Assembly: GCA_902537235.1 (NCBI GenBank)
Contig: CACBAO010000009.1
Coordinates: 1-64,000 of the forward strand
Source of the DNA: an uncultured Alphaproteobacteria bacterium
GTDB lineage: Bacteria; Pseudomonadota; Alphaproteobacteria; Rhodobacterales; Rhodobacteraceae
Length of the DNA: 64,000 bases
Direction: 5' to 3'
How positions within the stretch are numbered: the stretch's first letter is position 1; each line of letters opens with the position of its first letter. A program made the translations under genes and the position numbers. Shown here in pieces: positions 26,687-36,760 of the stretch. The notes beneath the pieces are model-generated. The model made no database searches. It was given only the letters and a program-made list of their open reading frames with translations, and was not told the DNA's origin.

Positions 26687-26921
26687 ATTTTTTCCTTCTT
26701 TAACCTAATTTAAGTTTCGAAACTTCTGTGTATACATAACTTATACGCGCACACACTTTAAAGATTGGTAATATTAAACATTCTCACATATTTTTCCACT
26801 TTTAATTATTTTCAAATAAAAAATCAATTAAAATCAATATGTTAAAGCGCTACCTTTCAATAGTTTTTTAAATACCTTTACTCGATCCTGATTCTTCATC
26901 CAGAATGATTCTCAGGTCTAG
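26687..26921 (-). promoter_or_regulatory. aapJ upstream region
   Basis: The 235-nt AT-rich spacer between the ATP12 gene and aapJ must hold the aap promoter, but no pair of -35/-10 boxes with good spacing could be chosen by eye. CCTGA/TCAGG around 26886-26914 can form an imperfect hairpin just after the ATP12 gene without a T-run. No small ORF is visible. Confidence 0.3.
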
Positions 26922-27623
26922 CTAGATCATGTTAAGTATTTTTACAAGGCTATTGAAATAGCCCAAATTTGCGTTTTTTACTAATGTCTCTTCCTCAACT
27001 TCTCCCCAAACTTCAATTCTAAAATTATCTTCAGCATTAGCAACTTTCCAAGCGTGTTCTGGACTTACAAAACCATTATAAAGTGCTAGACAGGTAAAGA
27101 GAGATCCAAGGCTTTTTGTAAGCTCGTGGAGAGCAGTCAAATGAAAATTATCGAGGCCTTCTAAATAGTTTTTAATCTTGCTCGAGTTTAATGATGGTTG
27201 CTCGATAAAGAGAAGGCTTGAGCTTGTTTTGAGTTGAATTGATAGAAATTTTTCTGCCCAATCAATCAAAGGACTATAAAGTTTTTTCTGCTTTAAATGG
27301 AATTTTTTTGGTTCACTAGCTATATAACAAATCGGATCGCAACTACCGTACTCTATCAACCGATCTAGGACAGCTACCCTCTCTTTTTCTGTACAATCGG
27401 TCGCTGAAAAGCAAAACTTAGTAAAGAAACTGTTTTTTATAGTGCTAATTTTTCCGTCTACACTCCACTCCCTTACAATCTCGTCAGCTAATTGTTCAGA
27501 TATCTTTATATCATTCCCTTGATCAGATTGAAGGCAAGTATTATCAAGGTATATTCGAAATAAATTGTCTCTAAATTCTTCTTTTCTGACATGTTTCCAG
27601 TATTTTTCTTTCGCAATAATCAT
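26922..27623 (-). CDS. ATP12-type F1-ATPase assembly chaperone
   Basis: A 233-residue protein of the ATP12 family, known mainly from mitochondria and alphaproteobacteria, where it helps assemble the alpha subunit of F1-ATPase. The start ATG 27623 gives the usual opening (KYWKHVRKEEF); a longer TTG frame would overlap rluC. Family features are the N-terminal beta-rich region, then LIEYGSCDPICYIASEP, LIDWAEKFLSIQL and a C-terminal helical domain with VSPEHAWKVANAEDNFRIEVWGE. It follows rluC by 32 nt. Sequence is diverged, but the overall pattern is convincing. Confidence 0.9.
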   Translation of the reverse strand: MIIAKEKYWKHVRKEEFRDNLFRIYLDNTCLQSDQGNDIKISEQLADEIVREWSVDGKISTIKNSFFTKFCFSATDCTEKERVAVLDRLIEYGSCDPICYIASEPKKFHLKQKKLYSPLIDWAEKFLSIQLKTSSSLLFIEQPSLNSSKIKNYLEGLDNFHLTALHELTKSLGSLFTCLALYNGFVSPEHAWKVANAEDNFRIEVWGEVEEETLVKNANLGYFNSLVKILNMI

Positions 27624-27655
27624 AACTTTTCTGCTCTCAACTCGATAACTTTCAA

Positions 27656-28642
27656 TCAAACTTTCCAGCCGAAATGTTTCCAAACAGTATCCATATGCTT
27701 AGGCAACTCAGCTTCAATCTTAATTATCTTTTTTGATATAGGATGCACGAAAGTCAGGTGACGAGCATGTAAAAAAAGTTTTTTCAAGGTATATGGAAGG
27801 TCATGAGAATTCTTTTCTTCCCTGATTTTGTACTTTCTATCTCCTATTATAGGATATCCCAAATAAGCACAATGTATTCTCAACTGATGAGTACGACCAG
27901 TAGCAGGCCTTAGTTCCAACCAAGAATACTGTGATCCTATTTTTTCTATAACTCTATAGTAAGTCAGTGCTTTTTTTTTATTCTCCTTATCCAACTTGCT
28001 TTGTTTTTGGTCAATAGCACTGCTATTTCCTTTAGGCTTCCATATATCTTTCTTTCTAATATAGCTTTCCAGTGTACCCTCTTCTTTTTTTGGAACCCCT
28101 CCTACAAGTGCCCAGTATATCTTCTCTACTTGTTTTTCTCTGAATAGGTTGGTAAAGGCATTTGCCATCTTAATGTCTCTAGCGAGCAATAAAATACCGG
28201 TGGTATCTTTATCGAGCCTGTGTATTAATCTAGGAGTATCCTTTTTACCAAATTGTAGCGTAGATTTGTATGCATCAAGGTGTCGTGTTCCTTGGCTACT
28301 TCCTCCTTGTGAGGCTAGGCCTTCTGGTTTGTTCAGAGCAATAAGATGTTCATCTTTAAATATAATAGAATCCACTAATAAATTAGCTAACTTAGTATCA
28401 ATTTTTAGGGCTGGTTGACCACTAGAAATATTTAGTGAACGAATAGGTAAGCTTATTACATCTCCGATTACAAGCCTGTAAGATGCCTTTGTTTTTAGCC
28501 CATTAACTCTAACTAAGCCTTTCCTACACAGCGTATTTACTGAATTGAAGTTTAGTCTTTTGTTGTTTCTTGTTATCCAGGTACTTAACCTGCAATCAAC
28601 ATCATCTTTTTCAACAATTATGTCTCGGCTATCAGCCATCAA
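27656..28642 (-). CDS. rluC: RluA-family 23S rRNA pseudouridine synthase (RluC-like)
   Basis: A 328-residue enzyme that isomerises uridines in 23S rRNA. An N-terminal S4-type RNA-binding domain (about residues 16-75) is followed by the catalytic domain, with HRLDKDTTGILLLARD containing the catalytic Asp. Further signatures are the LELRPATGRTHQLRIH segment and GYPIIGDRKY. It follows rplQ by 11 nt at the end of the ribosomal superoperon. The exact target positions (955/2504/2580 in E. coli RluC) are assumed, not seen. Confidence 0.92.
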   Translation of the reverse strand: MMADSRDIIVEKDDVDCRLSTWITRNNKRLNFNSVNTLCRKGLVRVNGLKTKASYRLVIGDVISLPIRSLNISSGQPALKIDTKLANLLVDSIIFKDEHLIALNKPEGLASQGGSSQGTRHLDAYKSTLQFGKKDTPRLIHRLDKDTTGILLLARDIKMANAFTNLFREKQVEKIYWALVGGVPKKEEGTLESYIRKKDIWKPKGNSSAIDQKQSKLDKENKKKALTYYRVIEKIGSQYSWLELRPATGRTHQLRIHCAYLGYPIIGDRKYKIREEKNSHDLPYTLKKLFLHARHLTFVHPISKKIIKIEAELPKHMDTVWKHFGWKV

Positions 28643-28653
28643 AAAATAGTTAT

Positions 28654-29088
28654 CTACTCTTTATTTTCAGTGACTTCAGCATTTTCCTGTTCTTCTAACC
28701 TTTTCCGGTCACTCGCGCCTTTAGCATTCTCGTCTCGATCTACAAGTTCAATTATAGCCATATCTGCCATATCGCCATATCTTTGTCCAGCTTTAAGGAC
28801 TCTTACGCAACCGCCATGTCGATCTTTATAACGTGATGCTAAAACGTCAAATAATTTCTTTACGGCATCTTGTTGCTTAATTCTAGAAATTAAAATTCTT
28901 CTAGAGTGCAAGTTACCCTTCTTGGCAAGAGTTATTAACTTTTCCACTATGGGCTTCAATTCCTTTGCCTTTGGAAGCGTTGTCTTGATCTGTTCATGCT
29001 CAATTAAACTGCATGCCATGTTAGCAAACATTGCTGATCTGTGTTCATGCGTTCTGTTTAACTTTCTGTACCCATGCGAATGTCTCAT
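28654..29088 (-). CDS. rplQ: 50S ribosomal protein L17
   Basis: A 144-residue bL17 with the invariant start [17 protein letters not shown], the ALITLAKK-like helix ([14 protein letters not shown]) and the strand region [16 protein letters not shown] short glutamate-rich tail of about 20 residues follows the core, as in other alphaproteobacteria. It is the last ribosomal gene of the alpha operon, 22 nt after rpoA. Confidence 0.97.
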   Translation of the reverse strand: MRHSHGYRKLNRTHEHRSAMFANMACSLIEHEQIKTTLPKAKELKPIVEKLITLAKKGNLHSRRILISRIKQQDAVKKLFDVLASRYKDRHGGCVRVLKAGQRYGDMADMAIIELVDRDENAKGASDRKRLEEQENAEVTENKE

Positions 29089-29110
29089 AGTGCATCTCTC
29101 ATAAAATTAT

Positions 29111-30127
29111 TTAATATTGATCTTCATGCTTTTTAGCCAATTCTTCAATGTTTTCAGGTGGCCACTCGGTTACATCCATGCCCAAATGGAGCCCCATTGA
29201 AGTTAGAACCTCTTTGATTTCGTTAAGAGACTTTCTACCAAAATTAGGGGTTCTCAACATTTCTGATTCTGTTTTAAGAATTAAGTCACCTATATAGACT
29301 ATGTTATCATTCTTTAAGCAATTTGCAGATCTAACCGACAATTCAAGCTCTTCAACCTTTTTCAATAAAAGTGGATTAAAAGCTAATTCATCTTCTTCAC
29401 TTGCTATTTCTTCGGCCTCAGGCTCGTCAAAATTAACAAAAATAGTAAGCTGATCTTGTAATATTCGAGCTGCGAAAGCTATTGCATCTTCAGGGGTTAC
29501 TGATCCATCAGTCTCAATAGACAGAGATAGCTTATCATAGTCAAGCACCTGTCCTTCGCGTGTTGAGTCTACCTTATATGACACTTTTTTAACCGGTGAA
29601 AACATAGCATCAACAGATATGAGACCTATAGCTACATCTTCATCTCTATGCTTATCAGCAGGCACGTATCCTTTACCAGTATCAACCGTAAGTTCCATAT
29701 CAAGAGAGCCACCTTCATCTAGCTGACATATTATTGTATCTTTATTTAATATGCTTATACCATTCGTTTCAACTATATCTCCAGCGGTTACTGCTTTAGG
29801 ACCTTGTTCTTTCAAACTTAGTCTTTTGGGACCTTCAACTTCCATCCCAACAGCAATAGCCTTAAGATTTAAAACAATATCCGTGACGTCTTCCCTCACA
29901 CCTGGGATTGAAGAAAATTCATGTAAAACACTATTAATCTTCACTGCGGTTATTGATGCTCCCTGAAGAGACGAAAGAAGTGTTCTTCTAAGAGCGTTTC
30001 CTAGAGTAAGACCGAAACCTCGCTCTAAAGGCTCTACGACTATAGTTGCGGAATTCGGTTTTTGTTCGTCAGTTACAAAATTTAAACCAGAAGGTTTTAT
30101 AAGTTCATGCCAGTTTTTGTGGATCAT
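29111..30127 (-). CDS. rpoA: DNA-directed RNA polymerase subunit alpha
   Basis: A 338-residue subunit that nucleates core polymerase assembly. The N-terminal dimerisation domain carries [23 protein letters not shown]. After an acidic linker (about residues 236-250), the C-terminal domain has [12 protein letters not shown], with the arginine that contacts UP elements, and [16 protein letters not shown]. Length is normal. It is separated from rpsK by 75 nt. Confidence 0.98.
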   Translation of the reverse strand: MIHKNWHELIKPSGLNFVTDEQKPNSATIVVEPLERGFGLTLGNALRRTLLSSLQGASITAVKINSVLHEFSSIPGVREDVTDIVLNLKAIAVGMEVEGPKRLSLKEQGPKAVTAGDIVETNGISILNKDTIICQLDEGGSLDMELTVDTGKGYVPADKHRDEDVAIGLISVDAMFSPVKKVSYKVDSTREGQVLDYDKLSLSIETDGSVTPEDAIAFAARILQDQLTIFVNFDEPEAEEIASEEDELAFNPLLLKKVEELELSVRSANCLKNDNIVYIGDLILKTESEMLRTPNFGRKSLNEIKEVLTSMGLHLGMDVTEWPPENIEELAKKHEDQY

Positions 30128-30202
30128 CTAGTCCTCCATTCTTACATTAGCTAGATCCGTAACAGCTAAGCGTTCCCGAGGTTAAAATATTTACGATGTG
30201 TC

Positions 30203-30580
30203 TTAGACACGTCGTCGTTTTGGTGGTCTACATCCATTGTGTGCAATTGGCGTGACATCTCTGATAGAGGTTACGTTCATTCCTATAGCAGACAATGCTC
30301 TCAGTGCGGACTCTCTACCAGAGCCAGGCCCTTGAACATGCACATCAAGAGACTTCATACCGTGTTCCTGCGCTTTCTTTCCAGCGTCCTCTGCTGCCAA
30401 CTGAGCAGCGTACGGTGTTGCTTTTCTTGAACCCTTAAACCCAACTGTCCCACTTGAAGACCAAGATATCGCGTTACCTTGCACATCAGATATCAAGACT
30501 TTGGTGTTATTGAAACTAGAATTTATATGCGCAATCCCTGTGGTAATATTTTTTTTCTCTTTTTTCTTTTTCTTAACCAT
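30203..30580 (-). CDS. rpsK: 30S ribosomal protein S11
   Basis: A 125-residue uS11, slightly short at the N-terminus. Characteristic segments are [45 protein letters not shown] and the C-terminus [15 protein letters not shown]. The protein lies in the platform next to the mRNA exit. It is 12 nt after rpsM. Confidence 0.97.
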   Translation of the reverse strand: MVKKKKKEKKNITTGIAHINSSFNNTKVLISDVQGNAISWSSSGTVGFKGSRKATPYAAQLAAEDAGKKAQEHGMKSLDVHVQGPGSGRESALRALSAIGMNVTSIRDVTPIAHNGCRPPKRRRV

Positions 30581-30592
30581 ATGATTTTCCGT

Positions 30593-30961
30593 CTATTTTT
30601 TCTTACCAGCGATAGCTTTTGCTGGTCCTTTTCTTGTTCTCGCATTAGTGTGCGTTCTTTGCCCTCTTACCGGCAGACCTCTCCTATGTCTCAAGCCCCT
30701 GTAACATCCTAGGTCCATCAGTCGCTTAATGTTAATCGTCCTTTCTCTTCTCAAATCACCCTCTACAATCACGTTGCTGTCTATATGCTGCCTTATAGAA
30801 GCTACCTCTTGCTCAGAAAGTTCATTGACCCGTGTCGATACATTTACCCCGGCAGAGTCGCATATGTTTTTCGAAGTCACTTTGCCAATACCGTGTATAT
30901 AAGTAAGTGCAATCAAAACTCTCTTATTTGTTGGCAAATTTATCCCGGCTATTCTAGCCAT
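30593..30961 (-). CDS. rpsM: 30S ribosomal protein S13
   Basis: A 122-residue uS13 of the small-subunit head, contacting the P-site tRNA with its C-terminal tail. The ATG at 30961 gives the family start [10 protein letters not shown]; an upstream in-frame start (30973) only adds four residues. GGAG lies 6 nt ahead. Signatures: [30 protein letters not shown] and the lysine-rich end. It begins the alpha operon, with its own promoter upstream. Confidence 0.97.
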   Translation of the reverse strand: MARIAGINLPTNKRVLIALTYIHGIGKVTSKNICDSAGVNVSTRVNELSEQEVASIRQHIDSNVIVEGDLRRERTINIKRLMDLGCYRGLRHRRGLPVRGQRTHTNARTRKGPAKAIAGKKK

Positions 30962-31010
30962 TCTATTCTCCACTTATGTTTTTTTTAACAATATTATGAT
31001 CCAGAATGCC

Positions 31011-31038
31011 TTTATAACGCCAAAATAAATAAGGTCAA
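31011..31038 (-). promoter_or_regulatory. sigma70-type promoter for the alpha operon (rpsM onward)
   Basis: On the minus strand TTGACC (31038-31033) and TATAAA (31016-31011) are 16 nt apart, about 50 nt ahead of the rpsM start. Both boxes are one base from consensus. The 151-nt adk-rpsM spacer is long for this otherwise compact cluster, which supports a real internal promoter. Confidence 0.65.
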
Positions 31039-31112
31039 TAGATCAATAAAATATTTCTTTTATTCCTTTAAAATATCGTTTTTATTTTTACGAACTACCC
31101 AAAGATTATCTA

Positions 31113-31697
31113 CTAAAACTTCTGTCTCACTCTAACTTTTAAGTGGCTCTCAATATCGTTACTAACTTGTTCAATGCTACCCATTCCATCGATTTGCACG
31201 AGTTTTTTCTTTTCTAAATAGTATGGTTTAATCATTTCTGTGCTCTGATGGTACACATTCAATCTTTTTTTAAGTACTTCTGCGTTATCATCACTGCGAG
31301 AATCTTTACTTTCTCTAGCACGATTTTCAATTCTACTTATTAAAGCGTCATCTTCGACTACTATTTGGATTACTAAATCTAACTCTAGCTTAAGTTTACG
31401 TAATATTTCATCTAATGCTTTGGACTGCTCTAAGTTGCGTGGGAACCCATCAAATATAAACCCTTCCCTTTCAGCGTTTTCTAACTTTTCTCTAATCATT
31501 GACAATATTATTTGATCTGAAACCAACTCACCTTTATCCATAATGGACTTTGCTTCTTTTCCTAAATCACTTCCCTTTTTTATTGCTTCTCTGAGCATGT
31601 CTCCTGTTGAAAGCTGTTTGAGATTGTATTTCTCAACTAATATTTGCGCTTGCGTTCCTTTTCCAGCGCCTGGAGGTCCGAATAGTATTAAAATCAT
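31113..31697 (-). CDS. adk: adenylate kinase (short LID type)
   Basis: Interconverts ATP + AMP and 2 ADP. P-loop GPPGAGKGTQ is at residues 7-16, the AMP-binding region contains LSTGDMLREA, and FDGFPRN is near 82. The 194-residue length and the direct passage from RIENRA to RESKDSRSDDNAEVLKKRL show the short LID without a zinc site. It overlaps the secY stop by 4 nt, the alphaproteobacterial secY-adk-rpsM order. Confidence 0.97.
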   Translation of the reverse strand: MILILFGPPGAGKGTQAQILVEKYNLKQLSTGDMLREAIKKGSDLGKEAKSIMDKGELVSDQIILSMIREKLENAEREGFIFDGFPRNLEQSKALDEILRKLKLELDLVIQIVVEDDALISRIENRARESKDSRSDDNAEVLKKRLNVYHQSTEMIKPYYLEKKKLVQIDGMGSIEQVSNDIESHLKVRVRQKF

Positions 31698-33046
31698 CTC
31701 CTGAACCTGCCTTGTCTTTTATTTTTCCTACCAAGGCGAGACTTCTCTATTAGTCCTTCATACTGATAGGCTAGGAGATGTGATTGTAGCTGTGCTACTG
31801 TGTCTAAAGTTACAGATACGACAATTAGTACTGAAGTGCCTCCAAAATAGAACGGTACGTTCATCTGCGCCCTTAGAAACTCTGGCAGCAGACATACCGC
31901 GGCCAAATAAAGAGATCCAACAACTAAAACTCTGACGATCACATACTCAAGATATTCAGCTGTTTTAGGTCCAGGTCTTATCCCAGGAACAAAACCTCCT
32001 TGCTTCTTAATATTCTCTGCCACATCTTCAGGCTTAAAGGAGACATTAAGAGTATAAAAATATGCAAAAAAAACAATCATACCTCCAAAGAACATGTAGT
32101 AAAGAAACTGTCCAGGGCCCAAATAGGCCGCTAGAAAGCCTACAATACCGGAACTGTCATTCGACGAGAACGCTGTCAAGGTTGTAGGTAGTAAAAGCAA
32201 CGATGATGCAAAGATGGCAGGTATAACACCCGAAGGATTTACTTTAACAGGCAAATTAGAGTTTTCGCCCTCAAATATTTTCATCCCTACTTGTCTCCTA
32301 GGGTATTGTAGGGGGACTTTTCGCAAAGCCCTTTCGACGAAAACCACAAATGCTATGACAGCTACTACTACTATAATCAAGAAGATGATAGTGAAGGCGC
32401 TTAGAGCTCCAGATCTTCCCGACGCAAAGAACTGCCCCAACGCCCCGGGGAGCTCAGCGATTATGCCTACGTAAATAATCAATGAGATGCCATTTCCAAT
32501 ACCTCTCTGTGTTATCTGCTCTCCGAGCCACATTAATAGCATTGTGCCTCCCACAAGGGTCACAACGCAGGAAACACGAAAGAAAAGCCCAGGTTCTGAA
32601 GCTAAACCCTGTGACTCAATGCCAGCGGCTATGCCCCATGACTGAAAGAAAGCTAGAACTACTGTACCGTATCGAGTGTATTGATTTATTTTTTGCCGAC
32701 CTTGCTCTCTTTCTTTTTTTAGCTGCTCAAGGTAAGGGACCATAGAGGTCAAGAGTTGCATGATAATTGAAGCCGTTATGTAAGGCATTATTCCGAGCGC
32801 AAATATGGCCATTCTTCCAACCGCTCCACCGGTGAACATATTGAGCATCCCACCTATACCTTGAGCGTTTTGCTCAAAAAAAGCTTTAAGTTGCTCAGCG
32901 TCAACTCCCGGAACTGGCACGTAAGTGCCTGCTCTATAAATTATTAGTAATAAAAGCGCATAAAGTATGCGGTTTTGGAGATCCTTCGCCTTACCAATGG
33001 AACTCCAACTTAAATTAGCTGCCATCTGTTCTGCCGCAGATACCAT
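31694..33046 (-). CDS. secY: preprotein translocase subunit SecY
   Basis: The 450-residue channel of the Sec translocon with ten transmembrane helices. Motifs: YRAGTYVPVPGVD at the first helix, ALGIMPYITASIIMQLL, GIGNGISLIIYVGI and the large cytoplasmic-loop RRQVGMKIFEGENSNLPVKVN. The C-terminal tail is basic. It forms the complex with SecE (encoded upstream at 58.3 kb). It is 18 nt after rplO. Confidence 0.98.
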   Translation of the reverse strand: MVSAAEQMAANLSWSSIGKAKDLQNRILYALLLLIIYRAGTYVPVPGVDAEQLKAFFEQNAQGIGGMLNMFTGGAVGRMAIFALGIMPYITASIIMQLLTSMVPYLEQLKKEREQGRQKINQYTRYGTVVLAFFQSWGIAAGIESQGLASEPGLFFRVSCVVTLVGGTMLLMWLGEQITQRGIGNGISLIIYVGIIAELPGALGQFFASGRSGALSAFTIIFLIIVVVAVIAFVVFVERALRKVPLQYPRRQVGMKIFEGENSNLPVKVNPSGVIPAIFASSLLLLPTTLTAFSSNDSSGIVGFLAAYLGPGQFLYYMFFGGMIVFFAYFYTLNVSFKPEDVAENIKKQGGFVPGIRPGPKTAEYLEYVIVRVLVVGSLYLAAVCLLPEFLRAQMNVPFYFGGTSVLIVVSVTLDTVAQLQSHLLAYQYEGLIEKSRLGRKNKRQGRFRR

Positions 33047-33064
33047 CGTGAAATATTCCTTTTA

Positions 33065-33526
33065 TTAAGAAATTAGATTGAGTTCGCCACCTATCTTTTT
33101 AACCGCCTGCTTTGCCTTTTCGGAAGCACTTGAAACCTCAATTTTTATTTTAGAAGTTAGCTCTCCTTTTGCCAAAAGTTTTACAGAGACAGCATTCTTA
33201 TTAATCAAACTAACACTACGAAGTAAGCTTATATCTATTAGTTTATTTTGCTCAATCTTTTTAGCATTTATAAGCTTCTGGATTGACCCAAGGTTTACTT
33301 GATCTAGTAACTTCTTTGAATTTCTTGAATTAAAACCTCGTTTAGGTAGTCTTTGGTAAAGAGGCATTTGTCCGCCTTCAAAAGCATTTAGCGCCACACC
33401 TGATCTTGACTTTTGACCTTTTATTCCTCTACCACTAGTCTTACCCTTACCAGAGCCTGGTCCTCTACCTACCCGAACTTTTCTTTTTACAGCACCAGGG
33501 TTATCTGAAATATCATTTAAACGCAT
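33065..33526 (-). CDS. rplO: 50S ribosomal protein L15
   Basis: A 153-residue uL15. The N-terminal basic, glycine-rich extension (RKVRVGRGPGSGKGKTSGRG, then KGQKSRSGVAL) threads into 23S rRNA. The globular part follows with GGQMPLYQRLPKRGF. The C-terminal strand-helix repeats are rather diverged and lysine-rich, as common in AT-rich genomes. Confidence 0.96.
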   Translation of the reverse strand: MRLNDISDNPGAVKRKVRVGRGPGSGKGKTSGRGIKGQKSRSGVALNAFEGGQMPLYQRLPKRGFNSRNSKKLLDQVNLGSIQKLINAKKIEQNKLIDISLLRSVSLINKNAVSVKLLAKGELTSKIKIEVSSASEKAKQAVKKIGGELNLIS

Positions 33527-33543
33527 TATACCAACTTTCTTTT

Positions 33544-33723
33544 TTAATCCACTACCTTAACAAGATGAGCTACCTTGGACAGCATCCCCCTCACCGACGG
33601 AGTATCCTCTATTTCTCTTACCGAACTGGTTTTTTTAAGGCCTAAGCCTTTAACGATCCTAATCTGCTTTTGTGGCTGACGTATTAGAGAGCCTATTTTT
33701 TTTATTTTTATTTTTTTACTCAT
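33544..33723 (-). CDS. rpmD: 50S ribosomal protein L30
   Basis: A 59-residue uL30, the expected length. It reads MSKKIKIKKIGSLIRQPQKQ, then GLGLKKTSSVREIEDTPSVR, then the GMLSKVAHLVKV helix, all family features. It lies between rplO and rpsE in the standard spc order with 17 and 10 nt spacing. Confidence 0.96.
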   Translation of the reverse strand: MSKKIKIKKIGSLIRQPQKQIRIVKGLGLKKTSSVREIEDTPSVRGMLSKVAHLVKVVD

Positions 33724-33733
33724 AAGCTTTCCA

Positions 33734-34255
33734 TTACTTTAAGGTTATATCTGCTACTTTTTTGCCTCGACGTTGAGCGACCATCCTAGGACTCCATTCT
33801 TTTGACAGCCCACTGATTGTGGCCCTTATCATATTATAAGGGTTTTGTGAACCTAATGACTTGGCTACTACGTCTTGAATGCCAAGCATTTCAAACACGG
33901 CTCGCATCGGTCCTCCCGCTATTATCCCAGTTCCTGCCTTTGCACTTCTCATGATCACTCTTCCTGCACCATGTCTACCGTCAATATCATGATGAAGCGT
34001 TCTACCCTCACGAAGAGGCACCTTTACCGTTTTTCTTTTAGCTTGCTCCGTAGCTTTGCGAATTGCTTCAGGGACCTCCTTAGCTTTTCCTTTACCATAA
34101 CCAACTCGTCCTTTTTGGTCACCCACAACAACTAACGCAGCAAAACCAAACCTTTTCCCACCTTTAACCGTTTTTGAAACACGGTTTATAGCTACAAGAC
34201 GGTCACTAAATTCCGTATCATCTCTGTCTAATTTTTTCTTATCTTCCAAAGTCAC
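33734..34255 (-). CDS. rpsE: 30S ribosomal protein S5
   Basis: A 173-residue uS5 important for decoding fidelity. The double-stranded-RNA-binding-like N-domain has [19 protein letters not shown], with the conserved loop [13 protein letters not shown]. The C-domain has [29 protein letters not shown]. No ram-type change can be judged by eye. It is 6 nt after rplR. Confidence 0.97.
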   Translation of the reverse strand: MTLEDKKKLDRDDTEFSDRLVAINRVSKTVKGGKRFGFAALVVVGDQKGRVGYGKGKAKEVPEAIRKATEQAKRKTVKVPLREGRTLHHDIDGRHGAGRVIMRSAKAGTGIIAGGPMRAVFEMLGIQDVVAKSLGSQNPYNMIRATISGLSKEWSPRMVAQRRGKKVADITLK

Positions 34256-34261
34256 ATCCCT

Positions 34262-34621
34262 TTACAGTTTTAATCCATTTTCTCTTGCGGCATCTGCCAG
34301 CGCCTTAACCTTTCCATGATATAAGAAGCCACTTCTATCAAATACCACTTCCTTTATTCCCTTTTTTAGAGCTCTTGATGCTATTTCCTTTCCCAGCTTT
34401 GCCGCAGCTTCTTTGTTATTCTTCCCAATTACTCCTAAGCCTTTTTCTAATGATGACACCGAAGCTAACGTCTTTCCAAGCCTATCGTCTATTACTTGTG
34501 CATACATATTCTTGCACGATCTGTGTACTGATAACCTACATTTTCCATAGCTTGTCTTTTTTAATTTGTTCCTGACCCTGAGCGATCGTTTTTTAAACAA
34601 TTTTATCTTAAGTGTTGTCAT
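34262..34621 (-). CDS. rplR: 50S ribosomal protein L18
   Basis: A 119-residue uL18 that binds 5S rRNA. Features: basic N-terminus [29 protein letters not shown], and the C-terminal [26 protein letters not shown]. Length is normal. It lies 9 nt after rplF. Confidence 0.97.
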   Translation of the reverse strand: MTTLKIKLFKKRSLRVRNKLKKTSYGKCRLSVHRSCKNMYAQVIDDRLGKTLASVSSLEKGLGVIGKNNKEAAAKLGKEIASRALKKGIKEVVFDRSGFLYHGKVKALADAARENGLKL

Positions 34622-34630
34622 TTGTAGCTC

Positions 34631-35164
34631 CTATTTCTTCTTTCCCTCTTTGGCAAAAATATATTCACCTTTATACCTTATTCCTTTTCCTTTATAAGGC
34701 TCAGGAGCCCGCCAAGCGCGTATCTTTGCGGCTACTTCTCCAACAACCTGCTGATCTATTCCTTCTACTTTGATCTCCGTAGGTTTTGTACAAGTGATTT
34801 TAACATCATCCGGGATTATGAAATCAACATCATGAGAATAACCCAAGGATAATTTAAGAACTTTACCCTGCACAGCTGCCCTGTATCCTACTCCGTTTAT
34901 TTCAAGCTCTTTAATAAAACCTTTATTAACCCCGTGAACGATGTTTGCTATCTGTGACCTTGACATGCCCCAGAGTTGCCGTGTTTCCTTCTCTAAGTTC
35001 TTTGGTGTCACGGTTATACACGCGTCAACAATATCCACATTCAACTTTTCAGAAAAGTCGAAATGTCTTGTACCCAGTCCTCCCTTTACTTCTATCGTTC
35101 CTTCTTTAAGAGTGGCTTCGACTCCACTTGGAATTTCAATTGGCTTTTTTCCTATCCTTGACAT
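34631..35164 (-). CDS. rplF: 50S ribosomal protein L6
   Basis: A 177-residue uL6 near the GTPase centre. Two similar domains are recognisable: [16 protein letters not shown] at the N-terminus and, after [15 protein letters not shown], the second domain with [21 protein letters not shown]. The C-terminal signature reads [14 protein letters not shown]. It is followed by rplR and preceded by rpsH with 9-nt gaps. Confidence 0.97.
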   Translation of the reverse strand: MSRIGKKPIEIPSGVEATLKEGTIEVKGGLGTRHFDFSEKLNVDIVDACITVTPKNLEKETRQLWGMSRSQIANIVHGVNKGFIKELEINGVGYRAAVQGKVLKLSLGYSHDVDFIIPDDVKITCTKPTEIKVEGIDQQVVGEVAAKIRAWRAPEPYKGKGIRYKGEYIFAKEGKKK

Positions 35165-35173
35165 GACCTAACC

Positions 35174-35572
35174 TCAAAAAACAGTACACAAAACTTCACC
35201 ACCCACTTTGGATTGGCGAGCTTCTGCATCAGACATAATACCCTTGGAAGTTGAAACAATAGCCACTCCTAGTCCCTGTCTAACCTTTGGAAGATTTTCT
35301 ACTCCCAAATAAACTCTACGACCTGGGGTAGATACACGCTTTAGCTCTTTTATAACTGGTTCCCCATCAAAGTATTTCAAAGCGACTTTTATTATATCCA
35401 TGCCTGAGTCGCCTTTTTCAATTTCATAGCTTCTGATATACCCCTCACTCTTTAATACATCTAAAACCCAAGCTCTCAACTTCGAGTTTGGAGTTATGAC
35501 AAATTGTTTTCTTCTCATTTGAGCATTTCTAATTCTTGTTAACATATCACCTAATGGATCAGTCATTGTCAT
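35174..35572 (-). CDS. rpsH: 30S ribosomal protein S8
   Basis: A 132-residue uS8, an early 16S rRNA binder and, in E. coli, the translational regulator of the spc operon. [16 protein letters not shown] opens the fold. The C-terminal signature is [31 protein letters not shown] site precedes the first ATG; a second ATG two codons later is also possible. Confidence 0.97.
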   Translation of the reverse strand: MTMTDPLGDMLTRIRNAQMRRKQFVITPNSKLRAWVLDVLKSEGYIRSYEIEKGDSGMDIIKVALKYFDGEPVIKELKRVSTPGRRVYLGVENLPKVRQGLGVAIVSTSKGIMSDAEARQSKVGGEVLCTVF

Positions 35573-35584
35573 ATTGAACTCTCC

Positions 35585-35890
35585 TTACCAGCTGGACTTA
35601 ATCATACCAGGTATTTCTCCCGCCGAAGCTAACTCTCGTAAAGCTATTCTTGACATCTTTAGCTTTCTGTAATAGCCCTTTGGTCTTCCTGTTACGGCAC
35701 ACCTATTGTGTAATCTGCTGGGACTTGAATTTCTAGGGAGCTTAGCGAGTGCCAGCCTTGCTTTAAAGCGCTCTTCATTGCTCAAAGAGGTGTCTTTCGA
35801 GATGTTCTTAAGCTCTTCGCGCTTATTCTTGAACTTTTGAACTAGTCGCTCTCTCTTGATCTGCCTGTTTACCATGGAAACTTTTGCCAT
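35585..35890 (-). CDS. rpsN: 30S ribosomal protein S14
   Basis: A 101-residue uS14 of the long, zinc-free type (no CXXC pairs). It has the C-terminal block [19 protein letters not shown] followed by [17 protein letters not shown]. The N-terminal half is an extended basic helix. It is 11 nt after rplE. Confidence 0.97.
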   Translation of the reverse strand: MAKVSMVNRQIKRERLVQKFKNKREELKNISKDTSLSNEERFKARLALAKLPRNSSPSRLHNRCAVTGRPKGYYRKLKMSRIALRELASAGEIPGMIKSSW

Positions 35891-35901
35891 AACTTTTTAT
35901 C

Positions 35902-36453
35902 CTAATCTCTAAATGGAAAATTAAATAAACCAAGTAAAGACTTGGCTTCATCATTGGATCTTGCTGTAGTGCAAACCACAACATCAAGTCCCCAAATTTC
36001 GTCTACCTTATCGAAATCAATTTCTGGGAATACGATATGCTCTTTTATGCCGAGAGCATAATTTCCTCTACCATCAAAGCTTTTAGAGGACAATCCTCTG
36101 AAATCTCTAATCCTTGGCATCGCAACGTTAATCAAGCGGTCAATAAATTCATACATCTTTGCTCTTCTTAAAGTTACTTTTGCGCCCAGATTCATACCCT
36201 CTCTTACTTTAAACCCTGCAATAGATTTTTTTGCTCTGGTGAAGACTGGTAGCTGGCCTGCAATGAGCATCAAATCATTATGCGCAGACTTGACTTTCTT
36301 AGTGTCTGCAACTGCCTCTCCTATTCCCATATTCAAAACTACCTTATCTAGTTTTGGAATCATCATTTCGTTTGAATATTTAAATTGCTCTTTTAGACTT
36401 GATCTGAATTTATCCAAATAAAGCTTTTCCAAACGAGGTTTATAATCACCCAT
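35902..36453 (-). CDS. rplE: 50S ribosomal protein L5
   Basis: A 183-residue uL5 that bridges 5S rRNA and tRNA in the central protuberance. Motifs: [43 protein letters not shown] and the C-terminal [20 protein letters not shown]. Its start overlaps the end of rplX by 8 nt. Confidence 0.97.
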   Translation of the reverse strand: MGDYKPRLEKLYLDKFRSSLKEQFKYSNEMMIPKLDKVVLNMGIGEAVADTKKVKSAHNDLMLIAGQLPVFTRAKKSIAGFKVREGMNLGAKVTLRRAKMYEFIDRLINVAMPRIRDFRGLSSKSFDGRGNYALGIKEHIVFPEIDFDKVDEIWGLDVVVCTTARSNDEAKSLLGLFNFPFRD

Positions 36454-36760
36454 CTATCACCTCTCCAGATTTTTTAGCTATCCTAACTTTTTTCCCATCT
36501 TTTACAATAAAGCCCACTCTCGTAGCCATGTCGCTTTTTGGATCCAGTAAAGCTACGTTCGACATATGTAATGGTGCATTTTTAGGTACCTTACCACCAG
36601 CACTATCTTTAGTTTGCTTTGTGTGTTTGATAACGGAGTTAACACCCGAAACAACAACTTTGTCTAATTTTTTTAGTACCTCTGTTACTTGACCTCGCTT
36701 ACCTTTATCTTTTCCAGCCAGCACTACTACTGTGTCACCTTTTTTTATTCTAGCTCCCAT
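36446..36760 (-). CDS. rplX: 50S ribosomal protein L24
   Basis: A 104-residue uL24 with a KOW motif ([20 protein letters not shown]) at residues 5-24, then the loop [14 protein letters not shown]. It initiates 50S assembly. Its ATG overlaps the rplN stop by one base (TAATG) and its end overlaps rplE, so three genes are translationally linked. Confidence 0.97.
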   Translation of the reverse strand: MGARIKKGDTVVVLAGKDKGKRGQVTEVLKKLDKVVVSGVNSVIKHTKQTKDSAGGKVPKNAPLHMSNVALLDPKSDMATRVGFIVKDGKKVRIAKKSGEVIDG

